This document shows, in pieces, positions 1 through 7,338 of a DNA stretch of 44,156 nucleotides. The DNA comes from an uncultured Alphaproteobacteria bacterium. GTDB taxonomy: Bacteria > Pseudomonadota > Alphaproteobacteria > HIMB59 > GCA-002718135. The notes beneath the pieces are model-generated. The model ran no database searches. It was not told where the DNA came from and worked only from the letters and a program-made list of their open reading frames with translations. The stretch spans positions 1 through 44,156 of the forward strand of contig CABXIT010000009.1 of the NCBI GenBank assembly GCA_902512325.1. Reading direction: 5' to 3'. Both the position numbers and the translations under genes were made by a program. Positions within the stretch are counted from its first letter, which is position 1. The number at the start of each line of letters is the position of its first letter.

Positions 1-1676
1 GTCAGGATGCAAAAGTTATAGGAATTCAATATGCTTTAACAGCAGCAGCCATTGGTATGGTTGGTTTAGTTTCTTCATGGTTAATGAGAATGCAAATAGC
101 ATTTCCAGGAGTAATTCCTATGGATGCTGCTGCATATTATCAACTAGTTACAATGCATGGAATGATCATGGTTGTATATCTTTTAACAGCTTTATTTTTA
201 GGAGGTTTTGGTAACTTTCTTATTCCCTTGATGGTAGGGGCACGAGACATGGTGTTCCCGTATGTTAACATGGTTAGTTACTGGGTATTTTTCTTAGCAG
301 TGTTGATTTTAGGAGCAAGTTATTTTGTTCCAGGGGGCCCAACCGGTGCAGGTTGGACATTGTATCCACCGCAGGCCATAACCTCAGGTACGCCTGGTGG
401 TGACGGCTTAGGTATTGTACTTATGTTAGTATCACTGGCTGTGTTTGTTATTGGTTTTACAATGGGTGGTTTAAATTATGTAATTACAATTTTACAAGCA
501 CGAACAAGAGGAATGACTTTAATGAGAATGCCTTTAACTATATGGGGTATTTTCACAGCAACTGTTTTAGCTCTATTTGCTTTCCCAGCTCTTTTCGTTG
601 CTGGCATCATGATGACCTTAGACAATATGCTTGGAACTAGTTTTTTTATGCCAGCCATTGTAGAATTTGGTGAACGTTTATCATATGATGGTGGAAGTCC
701 AATATTATTCCAGCATCTATTTTGGTTTTTTGGTCATCCTGAAGTATATATTGTTGCCTTGCCTGCTTTTGGTATCGTATCAGATTTAATCTCTGTTCAT
801 GCTCGAAAAAATATCTTTGGATACCGTATGATGGTTTGGGCAATTGTAATTATTGGAGCTCTGAGTTTTATTGTTTGGGCACATCATATGTATGTAGCCG
901 GAATGAATCCATGGTTTGGGTTTTTCTTTGCGACAACCACTTTAATTATTGCAGTTCCAACAGCCATTAAAGTTTATAACTGGGTTCTTACTCTTTGGAG
1001 AGGAAATATTAAATTAACAATTCCAATGTTATTCTCCATAGCTTTTATTATTACTTTTGTTAATGGTGGATTAACAGGATTATTTTTAGGCAACGTTGCT
1101 GTTGATGTCCCATTATCAGACACCTATTTTGTTGTAGCACATTTTCATATGGTTATGGGTATAGCTCCCGTTTTAGTTATTCTTGGATCAATTTATCATT
1201 GGTTTCCGCTTATTACTGGTCGTTTTTTGAATGAGCGACTTGGAAGAATTCATTTCTGGGTAACTTTTATCGGTTCTTACTCCATATACTTCCCGATGCA
1301 TTATTTAGGTTTTATGGGAGTAACTAGAAGATATTTTGAAGTTTTTGAAGGAGATAACTTTACTTATTCTATTACGGGCATTAATCAATTTATAACTGTT
1401 GCAGCTTTAATTACTGGCGCAGCACAATTTCTATTTTTTTATAATATAATTGTAAGTTCTAAATTTGGAAAAAAGGCTGGAAAAAATCCTTGGAAAGCAT
1501 GTTCTTTAGAATGGCAAACTCCAGATGTACCACCTACGCATGGGAATTTTGGTAAAGAACTTCCTGTTGTTTACAGATGGCCTTATGACTTCAGTGTTCC
1601 GGGAGCAGATGAAGATTATATTACACAAGATACTCCTCCTAGTGCAGTTGCAAATGCAAAAGCAGAACAAACATGA
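1..1676 (+). CDS. ctaD: Cytochrome c oxidase subunit I (5' end outside window)
   Basis: Catalytic heme-copper subunit of a terminal oxidase in the inner membrane; it reduces O2 to water and pumps protons. The frame is open from base 3, and codons before the first visible ATG (57) read as typical subunit I N-terminal sequence, so the real start lies upstream. Visible signatures are a heme-ligand His in TMHGMIMV, the CuB/cross-linked Tyr motif GHPEVY (nt ~733), the CuB pair in AHHMY (nt ~880) and the heme a/a3 ligands in AHFHMVMG (nt ~1140). About 12 membrane segments are expected. It overlaps the next gene by 4 bp (ATGA). A subunit I followed by two subunit III-like proteins and a IV-like protein recalls the coxMNOP alternative oxidase operon of Bradyrhizobium; that comparison is from memory. 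The family call is secure, the exact oxidase subtype is not. Confidence 0.96.
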   Translation, partial: QDAKVIGIQYALTAAAIGMVGLVSSWLMRMQIAFPGVIPMDAAAYYQLVTMHGMIMVVYLLTALFLGGFGNFLIPLMVGARDMVFPYVNMVSYWVFFLAVLILGASYFVPGGPTGAGWTLYPPQAITSGTPGGDGLGIVLMLVSLAVFVIGFTMGGLNYVITILQARTRGMTLMRMPLTIWGIFTATVLALFAFPALFVAGIMMTLDNMLGTSFFMPAIVEFGERLSYDGGSPILFQHLFWFFGHPEVYIVALPAFGIVSDLISVHARKNIFGYRMMVWAIVIIGALSFIVWAHHMYVAGMNPWFGFFFATTTLIIAVPTAIKVYNWVLTLWRGNIKLTIPMLFSIAFIITFVNGGLTGLFLGNVAVDVPLSDTYFVVAHFHMVMGIAPVLVILGSIYHWFPLITGRFLNERLGRIHFWVTFIGSYSIYFPMHYLGFMGVTRRYFEVFEGDNFTYSITGINQFITVAALITGAAQFLFFYNIIVSSKFGKKAGKNPWKACSLEWQTPDVPPTHGNFGKELPVVYRWPYDFSVPGADEDYITQDTPPSAVANAKAEQT

Positions 1677-2311
1677 GCAATAATAAAGAAAGTTTAATTA
1701 ATTTATTAACTCAGAAACCTTGGGAGCCTGCACAGGCAAAGGTTGATAATTTACATGAGGGTAAAACCTTTAATTTACATGTAGGAAAACTAGGTCTTCG
1801 TTATATTATGGTTGTTAGCACAATCATGTTTTGTTTATTTATCGTCACTTATGCTGACAGAATGGTCTACGATGACTGGATTAGAATGCCTGAGCCATTT
1901 TTGCTTTGGATAAATACTTTAATACTTGTTATTAGTAGCCTTTTTTTCATTCGTATTCAGTTAGCATCAAAGAAAAATAATTTTGAAAAGGTAAGAAGAG
2001 AGTTAGTCTTCATTGGAGTTTTAGCTATAATATTTCTTATAGGACAATTACTAGTATGGCAAAATATGATAGAAGCAGGGTATTATGTTTCTGGTAGCCC
2101 AGCAAATGGATATTTTTATGTATTTACAACTCTTCATGGCCTCCATCTTTTAGGTGGCTTAATATATTGGGTGATGACAATAAAAAAAGTTTGGAAACTT
2201 GATAGTATAGTTATTAGAAAGGCTAAACATACAGTAGAATTATGCGCAATATATTGGCATTTTTTATTAGCTGTATGGATAGTGTTATTTGGATTAATGT
2301 TATTTTCATGA
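1673..2311 (+). CDS. Heme-copper oxidase subunit III-like protein (first copy)
   Basis: Integral membrane protein of 212 residues in the cytochrome c oxidase subunit III family, which supports the catalytic subunit and its proton uptake. The C-terminal half has the family signatures TTLHGLHLLGG and IYWHFLLAVWI. A soluble N-terminal stretch of about 40 residues precedes five apparent membrane segments, so it is shorter than a seven-helix subunit III. Its ATG overlaps the stop of subunit I, indicating translational coupling. The following gene is also a subunit III homologue, so this is probably the CoxO-like or CoxP-like partner of an alternative oxidase; which of the two cannot be decided here. 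Confidence 0.88.
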   Translation: MSNNKESLINLLTQKPWEPAQAKVDNLHEGKTFNLHVGKLGLRYIMVVSTIMFCLFIVTYADRMVYDDWIRMPEPFLLWINTLILVISSLFFIRIQLASKKNNFEKVRRELVFIGVLAIIFLIGQLLVWQNMIEAGYYVSGSPANGYFYVFTTLHGLHLLGGLIYWVMTIKKVWKLDSIVIRKAKHTVELCAIYWHFLLAVWIVLFGLMLFS

Positions 2312-2325
2312 TGAAAGGTTAATTA

Positions 2326-3036
2326 ATGGAAGAATCAAATCAAAATGTTCAAGTAGTAATACCTGAAAAAAAATCATTCTCTAAAGAATGGGCTTCTGAC
2401 CAAAAAGCTTTTAAAGGTGTTCCTTGGGGAAAAGCTATGATGTGGATTTTCCTTGTTAGTGATACATTCATATTTAGTATTTTTTTAATTTCTTACATGA
2501 CAGTAAGGTTTTCTACAAAAAATGAGTGGCCTAATCCAAGTGAAGTGTTTGGATTACATGTTGGACATTATAATGTTCCTTTGCTTTTAATTGCTATTAT
2601 GACCTTTATTTTAATTACCAGTAGTGGAACTATGGCTCTGGCAGTAAAATATGGGTATGAGAAAAACCGTAAAATGTGTGGCTATCTTATGCTAGCTACC
2701 GCTGTATTTGGCGCATCATTTGTAGGGATGCAAGCTTTTGAGTGGACAAAATTAATTACGGAAGGTGTTCGTCCTTGGGAAAATCCATTTGGAGCTCCTC
2801 AATTTGGATCTATATTTTTTATGATTACCGGTTTTCATGGAACTCACGTTACAATAGGGGTTATCTTTCTTTTTATTATGACCAGAAAAGTATTTAGAGG
2901 AGATTTTGATACTGGTAGGCGAGGGTTTTTTACATCGCAGAAATCAAACTATGAAGCCATTGAAATAATGGGTTTATATTGGCACTTTGTTGATTTGGTT
3001 TGGGTTTTTATTTTTGCATTTTTCTATTTATGGTGA
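2326..3036 (+). CDS. ctaE: Cytochrome c oxidase subunit III (second copy)
   Basis: Membrane protein of 236 residues with clear subunit III hallmarks: FHGTHVTIGV near residue 170 and YWHFVDLVWVFIF at the C-terminus, and a Glu in a membrane segment (AFEWTKLI) matching the conserved family Glu. It starts 14 bp after the previous gene, with an AAAGGTTAATTA stretch before the ATG. It follows another subunit III-like gene and precedes a subunit IV-like gene, so the four proteins probably form one oxidase. The symbol marks the family, not proven orthology to the classic aa3 gene. Confidence 0.9.
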   Translation: MEESNQNVQVVIPEKKSFSKEWASDQKAFKGVPWGKAMMWIFLVSDTFIFSIFLISYMTVRFSTKNEWPNPSEVFGLHVGHYNVPLLLIAIMTFILITSSGTMALAVKYGYEKNRKMCGYLMLATAVFGASFVGMQAFEWTKLITEGVRPWENPFGAPQFGSIFFMITGFHGTHVTIGVIFLFIMTRKVFRGDFDTGRRGFFTSQKSNYEAIEIMGLYWHFVDLVWVFIFAFFYLW

Positions 3037-3043
3037 GGTAATT

Positions 3044-3367
3044 ATGGCAGAAGGTACACAACAACATCCACTAAAAATTTATTTTTTTGTCTGGACACTT
3101 CTTTTCGTGCTTAGCGCATTTTCCTATTGGGTTGATTGGTACGGATTTGAAAGTTATGCACGTTGGACTTTAATTTTAATTTTTATGATGCTTAAAGCGG
3201 GTTTCATATGCGCTATATTTATGCATATGTGGTGGGAACGTCTGCCTATCATTGCAGCTGTTTTATTTCCTTGTTCAGCAATATTAGTATTTGTCTTTAT
3301 TATGTGGCATGAGTCTTATTGGACATTAATAATAAGAAGAATTTATTTTGCTATTGCTGGATCTTAG
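3044..3367 (+). CDS. Cytochrome c oxidase subunit IV-like membrane protein
   Basis: Small protein (107 residues from the ATG at 3044) with three hydrophobic segments, the size and layout of prokaryotic cytochrome c oxidase subunit IV (COX4_pro/CyoD-like). Between segments lies the typical LKAGFICAIFMHMWWE pattern (Lys-Ala followed by a Met/His-rich helix). The frame is open upstream to 2987, but that would overlap the subunit III gene by 50 bp. A GAGG sequence 7 bp before 3044 supports the later start. Its role is probably assembly or stability of the oxidase encoded upstream. Confidence 0.85.
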   Translation: MAEGTQQHPLKIYFFVWTLLFVLSAFSYWVDWYGFESYARWTLILIFMMLKAGFICAIFMHMWWERLPIIAAVLFPCSAILVFVFIMWHESYWTLIIRRIYFAIAGS

Positions 3368-3384
3368 GATCTACTGAGTCTTAA

Positions 3385-4278
3385 ATGACACAACGAATAT
3401 TATCAAATAATACTTTTCTATTGAGTATTAATAGTTTTTATCAATTAATGAAACCAAGAGTTATGTCTCTTGTTATTTTTACATGCGTTGTAGGGTTGAT
3501 AGCAGCTCCAGTTCAAGTAGATTTTATAACATCAGTTTTATCTTTAAGTGCTGTTGCGTTAGGTGCAGGTGCTGCAGGTGCTTTAAATATGTGGTATGAG
3601 TCAGATTTAGATGCATTAATGAAGAGGACATGTTTAAGACCTATCCCTACTGGCAAAATTTCAAATAATCACGCTTTGATTTTTGGTCTTACAACTTCTT
3701 TTATTTCTGTAATAGCCCTTTATTATGTGTCTAATTTTTTATCAGCTGTAATGTTAACTATAACAATTTTATTTTACGTAGTAATTTACACTATGTGGTT
3801 AAAAAAACTTACTCCCCAAAATATTGTTATTGGTGGAGCTGCTGGTGCTTTCCCGCCAATTATTGGTTGGACAATTGCTACTGGGAGTATAACTCTAGAG
3901 CCAATTTTATATTTTTTAATCATATTTTTTTGGACACCTTCGCATTTTTGGGCTTTAAGTTTATATAAAACAGAAGATTACAATAATGCAAGTATACCTA
4001 TGCTGCCTGTTGTAGCTGGGATTAAAACAACTAAAGTAAATATATTCGTTTATGGGTTAATATTATTTATTATTTCTTTAACACCATATTTTTTTAATTA
4101 CTTAGGGTTTGTATATTTTTCTACTAGTTTTGTATTAGGTATTTATTACGTATATTTGTGTTACAAATTACTTATAGAAACTGTTGATGAAAATAAATTT
4201 GCAAAAAAAATATTTATATATTCAATTTTATATTTATTTTTGATTTTTATCGCTATATTAATAGATGGTATAATTTAA
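3385..4278 (+). CDS. ctaB: Protoheme IX farnesyltransferase (heme O synthase)
   Basis: UbiA-family membrane prenyltransferase that adds a farnesyl group to heme b to make heme O, needed for the oxidase encoded just upstream. The 297-residue length is normal. The first Asp-rich motif is visible as NMWYESDLDALMKRT near residue 70, followed by RPIPTGKIS, and the second conserved region FFWTPSHFWALSLYKTEDY lies near residue 190. Nine or so membrane helices are evident. It sits 17 bp after the subunit IV gene and overlaps the next small gene by one base (TAATG), consistent with one cox-cta operon. Confidence 0.96.
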   Translation: MTQRILSNNTFLLSINSFYQLMKPRVMSLVIFTCVVGLIAAPVQVDFITSVLSLSAVALGAGAAGALNMWYESDLDALMKRTCLRPIPTGKISNNHALIFGLTTSFISVIALYYVSNFLSAVMLTITILFYVVIYTMWLKKLTPQNIVIGGAAGAFPPIIGWTIATGSITLEPILYFLIIFFWTPSHFWALSLYKTEDYNNASIPMLPVVAGIKTTKVNIFVYGLILFIISLTPYFFNYLGFVYFSTSFVLGIYYVYLCYKLLIETVDENKFAKKIFIYSILYLFLIFIAILIDGII

Positions 4279-4472
4279 TGATCAAAGTATTTAGTTTATA
4301 TATTATTTGCATGGCAATTTTAATGCCAGGCACAGTTTTCGCTAGATGTGCAATCTGCTATACTCAGGGTTTATCCGGCGCGAGTATTGCTGTAATCGTT
4401 ATTATTTTATCTGCAATTTTTCTTTTCATCGCAAATAAATTTTTACAAAAATTTTTAGAAAAATATAACTAA
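4278..4472 (+). CDS. Small membrane protein with CAIC motif, function unknown
   Basis: A 64-residue protein translated from an ATG that shares one base with the ctaB stop codon, so it is almost certainly coupled to it. The N-terminal hydrophobic stretch looks like a signal peptide or anchor ending near AFA, directly followed by RCAICYTQG with two cysteines spaced CxxC. A second hydrophobic helix and a basic tail follow. The cysteine pair on the likely periplasmic side, next to heme/copper oxidase genes, suggests a metal- or heme-related accessory role, but this is inference; I do not recognise a named family. Confidence 0.7.
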   Translation: MIKVFSLYIICMAILMPGTVFARCAICYTQGLSGASIAVIVIILSAIFLFIANKFLQKFLEKYN

Positions 4473-4478
4473 AACTTC

Positions 4479-4619
4479 TTAACTGTTTTGATTCTCCTCT
4501 GAAGATGAATCTCTATTTCTTTTATCTGCTTTTATCCAAACCCAAGTGATTAAAAAGTAGCAAAATAAATACATACCTAAAACGAGATATAGTAATAATG
4601 TTTCTGAATTAAATTCCAT
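4479..4619 (-). CDS. Tiny single-pass membrane protein (46 aa), hypothetical
   Basis: Reading the minus strand from an ATG at 4619 gives 46 residues: a short acidic N-terminus (MEFNSETLL), one hydrophobic helix (LVLGMYLFCYFLITWVW), then a charged tail (KADKRNRDSSSEE). This single helix followed by a basic then acidic tail is what small bioenergetic subunits or CcmD/CcoQ-like proteins look like, but no specific family can be assigned. It lies 45 bp after rsmE on the same strand and converges with the oxidase operon. The ORF fills an otherwise empty 192 bp gap, which supports it modestly. Confidence 0.5.
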   Translation of the reverse strand: MEFNSETLLLYLVLGMYLFCYFLITWVWIKADKRNRDSSSEENQNS

Positions 4620-4664
4620 AATAAATATCTTTATAAATTAAATTATTTATTGATGATATAAAAA

Positions 4665-5396
4665 TTATGATGTTATTTCTTTTACACAAAATAGTGCTAC
4701 TGTTATAGCAGTGTCGGATCGAAGTATAGTATTCCCAAGGGATACTGATATTCCGCCATTTTTTTTTAAAATTAGATCTTGTTCAATATCAGAGAATCCT
4801 CCCTCTGGACCAATAAGAACAGACCATTTTTTAGTGGTGTTTTTTAATGACATAATAGTTTCAATTATAGATTTATTATCTGCATTTTTTTCATCACAAT
4901 AAATTAACTTTCTATCCTTGGGCCAACTATCTAGTAAAGATTTAAGACCCACTTCTTTTTCTATAGTGGGTATATCTAATCTTTCTGATTGTTCTGAAGC
5001 TTCGATAGCATTTTGGTATAAGTTTTTTACATTTACATTTTTAATATTGGTATATTCAGTAGAGCACGGAATAATCTTAGACACACCTAGCTCAGTTGCT
5101 TTTTGAATTGCTATGCTCATTCGGTTTTGTTTAATAGGAGCAAATATTAACCACAAATCAGGTGAAGATTTCATTTTTTTTATATTTTCATTAACACGTA
5201 AAGCTATATTTTCTCTATTGATAGCAATTACTGTTGAAGTCCACTCTCCTGATATTCCATCAAAAATATTAATTTTATCATTAATTTTTATTCGCATAAC
5301 ATTTTTCAGGTAATGGTGTTGCTTATCCTTTACATAAATTATTAAATTTGATGATATCGACTTGTTAATAAAAATACGTGTTTTAGGTTTTTGCAT
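4665..5396 (-). CDS. rsmE: 16S rRNA (uracil-1498-N3)-methyltransferase RsmE
   Basis: SPOUT-class methyltransferase that methylates U1498 in the decoding region of 16S rRNA. Family features are an N-terminal PUA-like domain, the stretch KQNRMSIAIQKATELGV in the middle, and the knot motifs LIGPEGGFSDIE and SLGNTILRSDTAITVAL near the C-terminus. An ATG at 5408 is possible, but the ATG at 5396 fits RsmE N-termini better (MQKPKTRIF), and a TATAAT on the minus strand (5418-5413) lies too close to 5408 to leave a leader. From 5396 the protein has 243 residues, a normal length. Confidence 0.93.
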   Translation of the reverse strand: MQKPKTRIFINKSISSNLIIYVKDKQHHYLKNVMRIKINDKINIFDGISGEWTSTVIAINRENIALRVNENIKKMKSSPDLWLIFAPIKQNRMSIAIQKATELGVSKIIPCSTEYTNIKNVNVKNLYQNAIEASEQSERLDIPTIEKEVGLKSLLDSWPKDRKLIYCDEKNADNKSIIETIMSLKNTTKKWSVLIGPEGGFSDIEQDLILKKNGGISVSLGNTILRSDTAITVALFCVKEITS

Positions 5397-5412
5397 AATA
5401 AATAACATTATT

Positions 5413-5418
5413 ATTATA
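5413..5418 (-). promoter_or_regulatory. Possible -10 element for rsmE
   Basis: TATAAT on the minus strand, 17 bp before the preferred rsmE ATG at 5396. No convincing -35 hexamer is seen, so this is only a candidate in very AT-rich DNA. It mainly helps choose between two rsmE start codons. Confidence 0.3.
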
Positions 5419-5491
5419 AAACAATACTATTAGTAAATATTTTATTAAGAATTAGCATTGAAATAATCTGTTTTTATAGTAGATTTCTAAT

Positions 5492-5935
5492 ATGAATACT
5501 CTTAGTTTTAATAGTTCTATTGGTTGGATAACTCTTTCGGAGGAAAATAGTCTTATTACTTCTGTTAAGTTTGGAAAGAAAAAAAATAAGGGTAAAAATG
5601 CTGTTTTAATTAGATTAAAAAAACAAATTATGGAATTTACCAAAGGAAAAAGAAAAAAGTTTTCCGTGAAACTTAATATTGAAGGTTCGGCATTACAAAA
5701 AAAAATATGGAAACAATTAAGTAAAATTAGTTATGGTACTACTAAAACATACAGGGATATTGCTAAAGCATTACGAACATCCCCGCGCTATGTTGGAAAT
5801 GTATGCGGACACAATAATCATCTACTTGTCATTCCTTGCCACCGTGTTGTACGATCAGATGGTACTCTCGGAGGCTTTTCAGGACTGGGCGGTATAAAAT
5901 TAAAAAAGAAACTTTTACAACTCGAACAATCATGA
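5492..5935 (+). CDS. ogt: Methylated-DNA--protein-cysteine methyltransferase
   Basis: Repairs O6-alkylguanine by moving the alkyl group to its own cysteine, which inactivates the protein. The active-site motif is present as IPCHRVV, with acceptor Cys at about residue 116. The helix-turn-helix region (GTTKTYRDIAKAL) and the Asn hinge (RYVGNVCGHN) are also visible. At 147 residues it is a short Ogt/MGMT-type protein with a reduced N-terminal domain and no Ada-like regulatory domain. Its stop overlaps the start of the next gene by 4 bp (ATGA). Confidence 0.93.
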   Translation: MNTLSFNSSIGWITLSEENSLITSVKFGKKKNKGKNAVLIRLKKQIMEFTKGKRKKFSVKLNIEGSALQKKIWKQLSKISYGTTKTYRDIAKALRTSPRYVGNVCGHNNHLLVIPCHRVVRSDGTLGGFSGLGGIKLKKKLLQLEQS

Positions 5936-6657
5936 GTAAAAATATTTTAATTCTTCAACATATTGATATTGAAACACCAGGGTATATTCTCGATTTAATG
6001 AAAAAAGATAATTTTAATCTTACAACAATTGAGTTAGATGAAGGTGAAAAAATACCAAGTGATATAGTTCAATTTGACGGAATGTTTTGTATGGGTGGAC
6101 CAATGGATACATGGATGGAGGAAGAATATCCTTGGCTCATTGAAGAGAAAAATAAAATAAAAGAATTTGTGGTAGATTTACAAAAACCATATTTAGGGTT
6201 TTGTTTAGGATGTCAGTTATTAGGTGAGGTCGTTGGAGGTAAGGTTGTAAAATCAACACCACCAGAAATAGGTATTTTAGATATTAATATGAGTGATACT
6301 TTTTTTAATGATCATTTATTTGGTAAATTTGATTCAACAATTAAAGCCTTGCAGTGGCATAGCTATGAAGTTCAAAATCTAGAATCAAACAATGATGTTA
6401 CTTTATTGGGATCTTCACCAACAACAAAATATCAAATCTTTAAATATAAAAACCATGCCTATGGTATTCAGTTTCATATAGAAATAAAAGGTAATACAGT
6501 GTCCGAGTGGGCTTGTGTTCCAGAATATGAATCTGCACTTGAGGATAGCCTTGGGAAAGGAGCTCTTAAAAAATTTGATAAAATAGCGCAAGAAAATATG
6601 AGCGCGATGAACTTTAATGCTCAAAATTTGTATAATAATTTTAAAAAAATCTTATAA
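5932..6657 (+). CDS. Class I glutamine amidotransferase-like protein
   Basis: A 241-residue GATase1 domain that normally takes ammonia from glutamine or acts on a gamma-glutamyl substrate. The nucleophile elbow GFCLGCQLLG places the catalytic Cys at about residue 91, and GIQFHIEI near residue 180 supplies the His/Glu pair. Stand-alone proteins of this kind are often annotated as GMP synthase-like, but no synthase domain is present and the substrate is unknown. The ATG at 5932 overlaps the ogt stop; the frame is open further upstream, but only inside ogt. Co-transcription with ogt is likely. Confidence 0.87.
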   Translation: MSKNILILQHIDIETPGYILDLMKKDNFNLTTIELDEGEKIPSDIVQFDGMFCMGGPMDTWMEEEYPWLIEEKNKIKEFVVDLQKPYLGFCLGCQLLGEVVGGKVVKSTPPEIGILDINMSDTFFNDHLFGKFDSTIKALQWHSYEVQNLESNNDVTLLGSSPTTKYQIFKYKNHAYGIQFHIEIKGNTVSEWACVPEYESALEDSLGKGALKKFDKIAQENMSAMNFNAQNLYNNFKKIL

Positions 6658-6672
6658 AATATTAAAAACTAT

Positions 6673-7224
6673 TTAAGCCCTACCTGAAAATTGAGATAGT
6701 TTATTTGGGTCAACTCCTAATAAGTTATAAGCCTTATTCCACTTATTTGAAACTTCGTCATCAAATAAGAATTTAGAATCAGCAGAAAGAGTCATCCAAC
6801 TGTTGGCAAGAATTTCCTTTTCTATTTGTCCAGATCCCCATCCAGCATAACCTAAAGCAAATATGCTATTTTCTGGACCTTTACCTTTTGATAAATCTTC
6901 AAAAAATTCAGAAGTACTTGTTAACGCAACTCCTTTTCCAATAGATAATGTTTCTTTCTGTATTACTTCGTCAGAGTGTAAGACAAAGCCCCTACCAGTT
7001 TCAACAGGTCCACCGTATCGGATATATAATTTCTTACCCCCTAGAGGTTTATCAATACCTAATTGTTCTAATAAATCAGGATATAAATCATAATCAATTT
7101 TTTTATTTATTATTATGCCCATTGTGCCTTCAGAAGAATGAGCACATATGTAAATAACAGTTTTATAAAATCTCTCATCTTCAAGAGAGGGCATTGAAAC
7201 TAATAGCTTTCCAGTTAAATTCAT
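6673..7224 (-). CDS. yqgE: YqgE/AlgH family protein (UPF0301)
   Basis: A 183-residue protein matching the YqgE/AlgH family: N-terminal LTGKLLVSMPSLEDERF, then TVIYICAHSSEGTMGIIINK, the RYGGPVETGRGFVLHS block and the C-terminal FALGYAGWGSGQIEKEI. The family is widespread in proteobacteria; AlgH was linked to alginate gene expression in Pseudomonas, but the biochemical role is unclear. It converges with the amidotransferase gene and is divergent from dsbD, with a 114 bp AT-rich gap that probably holds both promoters. Confidence 0.95.
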   Translation of the reverse strand: MNLTGKLLVSMPSLEDERFYKTVIYICAHSSEGTMGIIINKKIDYDLYPDLLEQLGIDKPLGGKKLYIRYGGPVETGRGFVLHSDEVIQKETLSIGKGVALTSTSEFFEDLSKGKGPENSIFALGYAGWGSGQIEKEILANSWMTLSADSKFLFDDEVSNKWNKAYNLLGVDPNKLSQFSGRA

Positions 7225-7338
7225 AATTATATATATTCGTATTATTTATAGTATTTCAATAGTGTAATACTATATATTAGAAATTAATTTAGATGAATAT
7301 TTTATACAACTTATTAAGATCTTTTATATACATACTAT

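Noticed and set aside
476..843. Minus-strand ORFs inside subunit I
   Set aside because: Shadows of a strongly conserved coding frame.
5836..5931. Upstream extension of the amidotransferase frame
   Set aside because: It lies wholly inside ogt; the ATGA overlap start at 5932 matches the domain beginning.
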